From contig JAFNFZ010000328.1 of the NCBI GenBank assembly GCA_017885485.1, positions 4,418 to 17,433 on the forward strand: DNA of 13,016 bases, given 5' to 3'. The notes beneath the pieces are model-generated. The model saw nothing but the letters and a program-made list of their open reading frames with translations, was not told the DNA's origin and searched no databases. A program made the translations under genes and the position numbers. Below are positions 12,483-13,016 of the stretch, piece after piece (the first letter of the stretch is position 1; each line of letters begins with the position of its first letter). Source of the DNA: Chloroflexota bacterium (GTDB taxonomy: Bacteria > Chloroflexota > Dehalococcoidia > UBA2247 > RBG-13-53-26).

Positions 12483-13016
12483 GTAAACCGGTGTTGTTGA
12501 CGCCCCATAGACACGATTTGCAGTCTGAGCCCTAAGCTGGCGCCTCGCCAGTCAAGAGGTTTCCTGCGCCCACTCGCATTAGTATTGTCGCACAGGCGGA
12601 CTGGGAAATGCAATCCGTGTGATGTGGGTGTGATGTCAGTGCAACGCCCCCAATTCGCCGCGGCATTCACCCTTCAGTAGGCTGCTGCAGCTTCTCGACA
12701 TGGTTGACGCGCTATGCCGTGCGCTGGTGTTTCTTCAGGCGATGTCCCTCACGGCTCCTTTGGCGCTGGCATCTCGGCACAGCCAATGTCGGAAACATAC
12801 TGCCCATCGAGTCGGCCACGCACGGTAGTGGCCTCCTCCCACAACCACCAGGCCACCGTTGGCTGATCCCCAAAGAGGAGGATCGCCTGTTCAGCGCCTC
12901 AGACCGCTCATCTCCAGGCGAGGGTGTCGGTGTGAACCTCGTCGGCCAGGATTAGGTACAGAGAAGTCCTCTCCCAGCCACCCCACCTCACATTTGATGA
13001 CCTGGACAGGTTTGTT
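12483..13016. other. Non-coding or decayed stretch right of the tRNA scar
   Basis: No convincing gene. On the minus strand an open frame of about 49 codons (12898-12752) has protein-like composition (AILLFGDQPTVAWWLWEEAT, then VRGRLDGQYVSDIGCAEMP) but no start codon, and another frame just upstream reads LYLILADEVHTDTLAW. Together they suggest a frameshifted old gene that I cannot identify. If the tRNA scar is real, this DNA belongs to the end of a second integrated element. Confidence 0.35.

Noticed and set aside
12485..12600. Group I intron interrupting tRNA-Val(CAC)
   Set aside because: The minus strand shows GCGCAGGAAACC and a GCTCAGACT stretch faintly like core elements, but no matching S element (AGTC pairing) or 5' exon was found, so a truncated tRNA is the simpler reading.
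12434..12670. Minus-strand frame of 78 codons
   Set aside because: Its C-terminus is a translation of the tRNA-Val fragment, a usual artefact near tRNA genes.

Overview
This is the end of an integrated mobile element beside a host tRNA cluster, in a bacterium of moderate GC content. The organism cannot be named from the sequence. Clear Shine-Dalgarno sites, GTG starts and TTGACA-type promoters point to Bacteria, and the style of the tyrosine recombinases and the beta-helix protein makes me think of Chloroflexota; that is only a guess. No capsid, portal, large terminase, tail-tube or rRNA gene is present.

Right flank (about 12170-13016): three intact minus-strand tRNA genes, Val(UAC), Arg(GCG) and Leu(CAG), then a broken 3' half of a tRNA-Val(CAC), then about 530 bases of apparently non-coding or decayed DNA. 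The tRNA-Val(UAC) 3' end faces the integrase gene 32 bases away, which makes it the likely attachment site. The half tRNA looks like the scar of a different integration whose body would lie to the right.

Integration and control module (10280-12141): a plus-strand excisionase-like HTH protein and a complete tyrosine integrase are transcribed divergently from a minus-strand HTH gene. The minus-strand promoter is followed by an intrinsic terminator placed inside the 5' leader of the HTH gene, so it looks like an attenuator. A very short open frame begins at the predicted transcript start and ends one base before the HTH start codon.

Replication module (7320-10103): a ribbon-helix-helix protein, a small cysteine-containing protein and a 697-residue CHC2/TOPRIM/RecA-like primase-helicase in overlapping order, followed by an array of at least eight copies of ATGTGTTG that looks like an iteron origin and/or a control region for the next operon.

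Accessory operon (about 4330-7290, minus): a 32-residue microprotein, an HGGxSTG-like zinc protein resembling neighbours of phage terminases, a small coiled-coil basic protein, a 40-residue basic peptide, a 215-residue coiled-coil protein, two zinc-ribbon proteins that share a module present three times, and a jelly-roll plus beta-helix protein of tail-spike or adhesin type.

Left module (1-2621, minus): a strong promoter with a perfect palindrome upstream drives a 56-residue HTH protein and an ImmA/IrrE metallopeptidase, then the 3' remnant of an old integrase, then a signal-peptide, membrane-anchored subtilisin-like protease and a zinc-ribbon gene cut by the window edge. The int-xis-primase-origin order resembles phage satellites or small integrative elements more than a full prophage.
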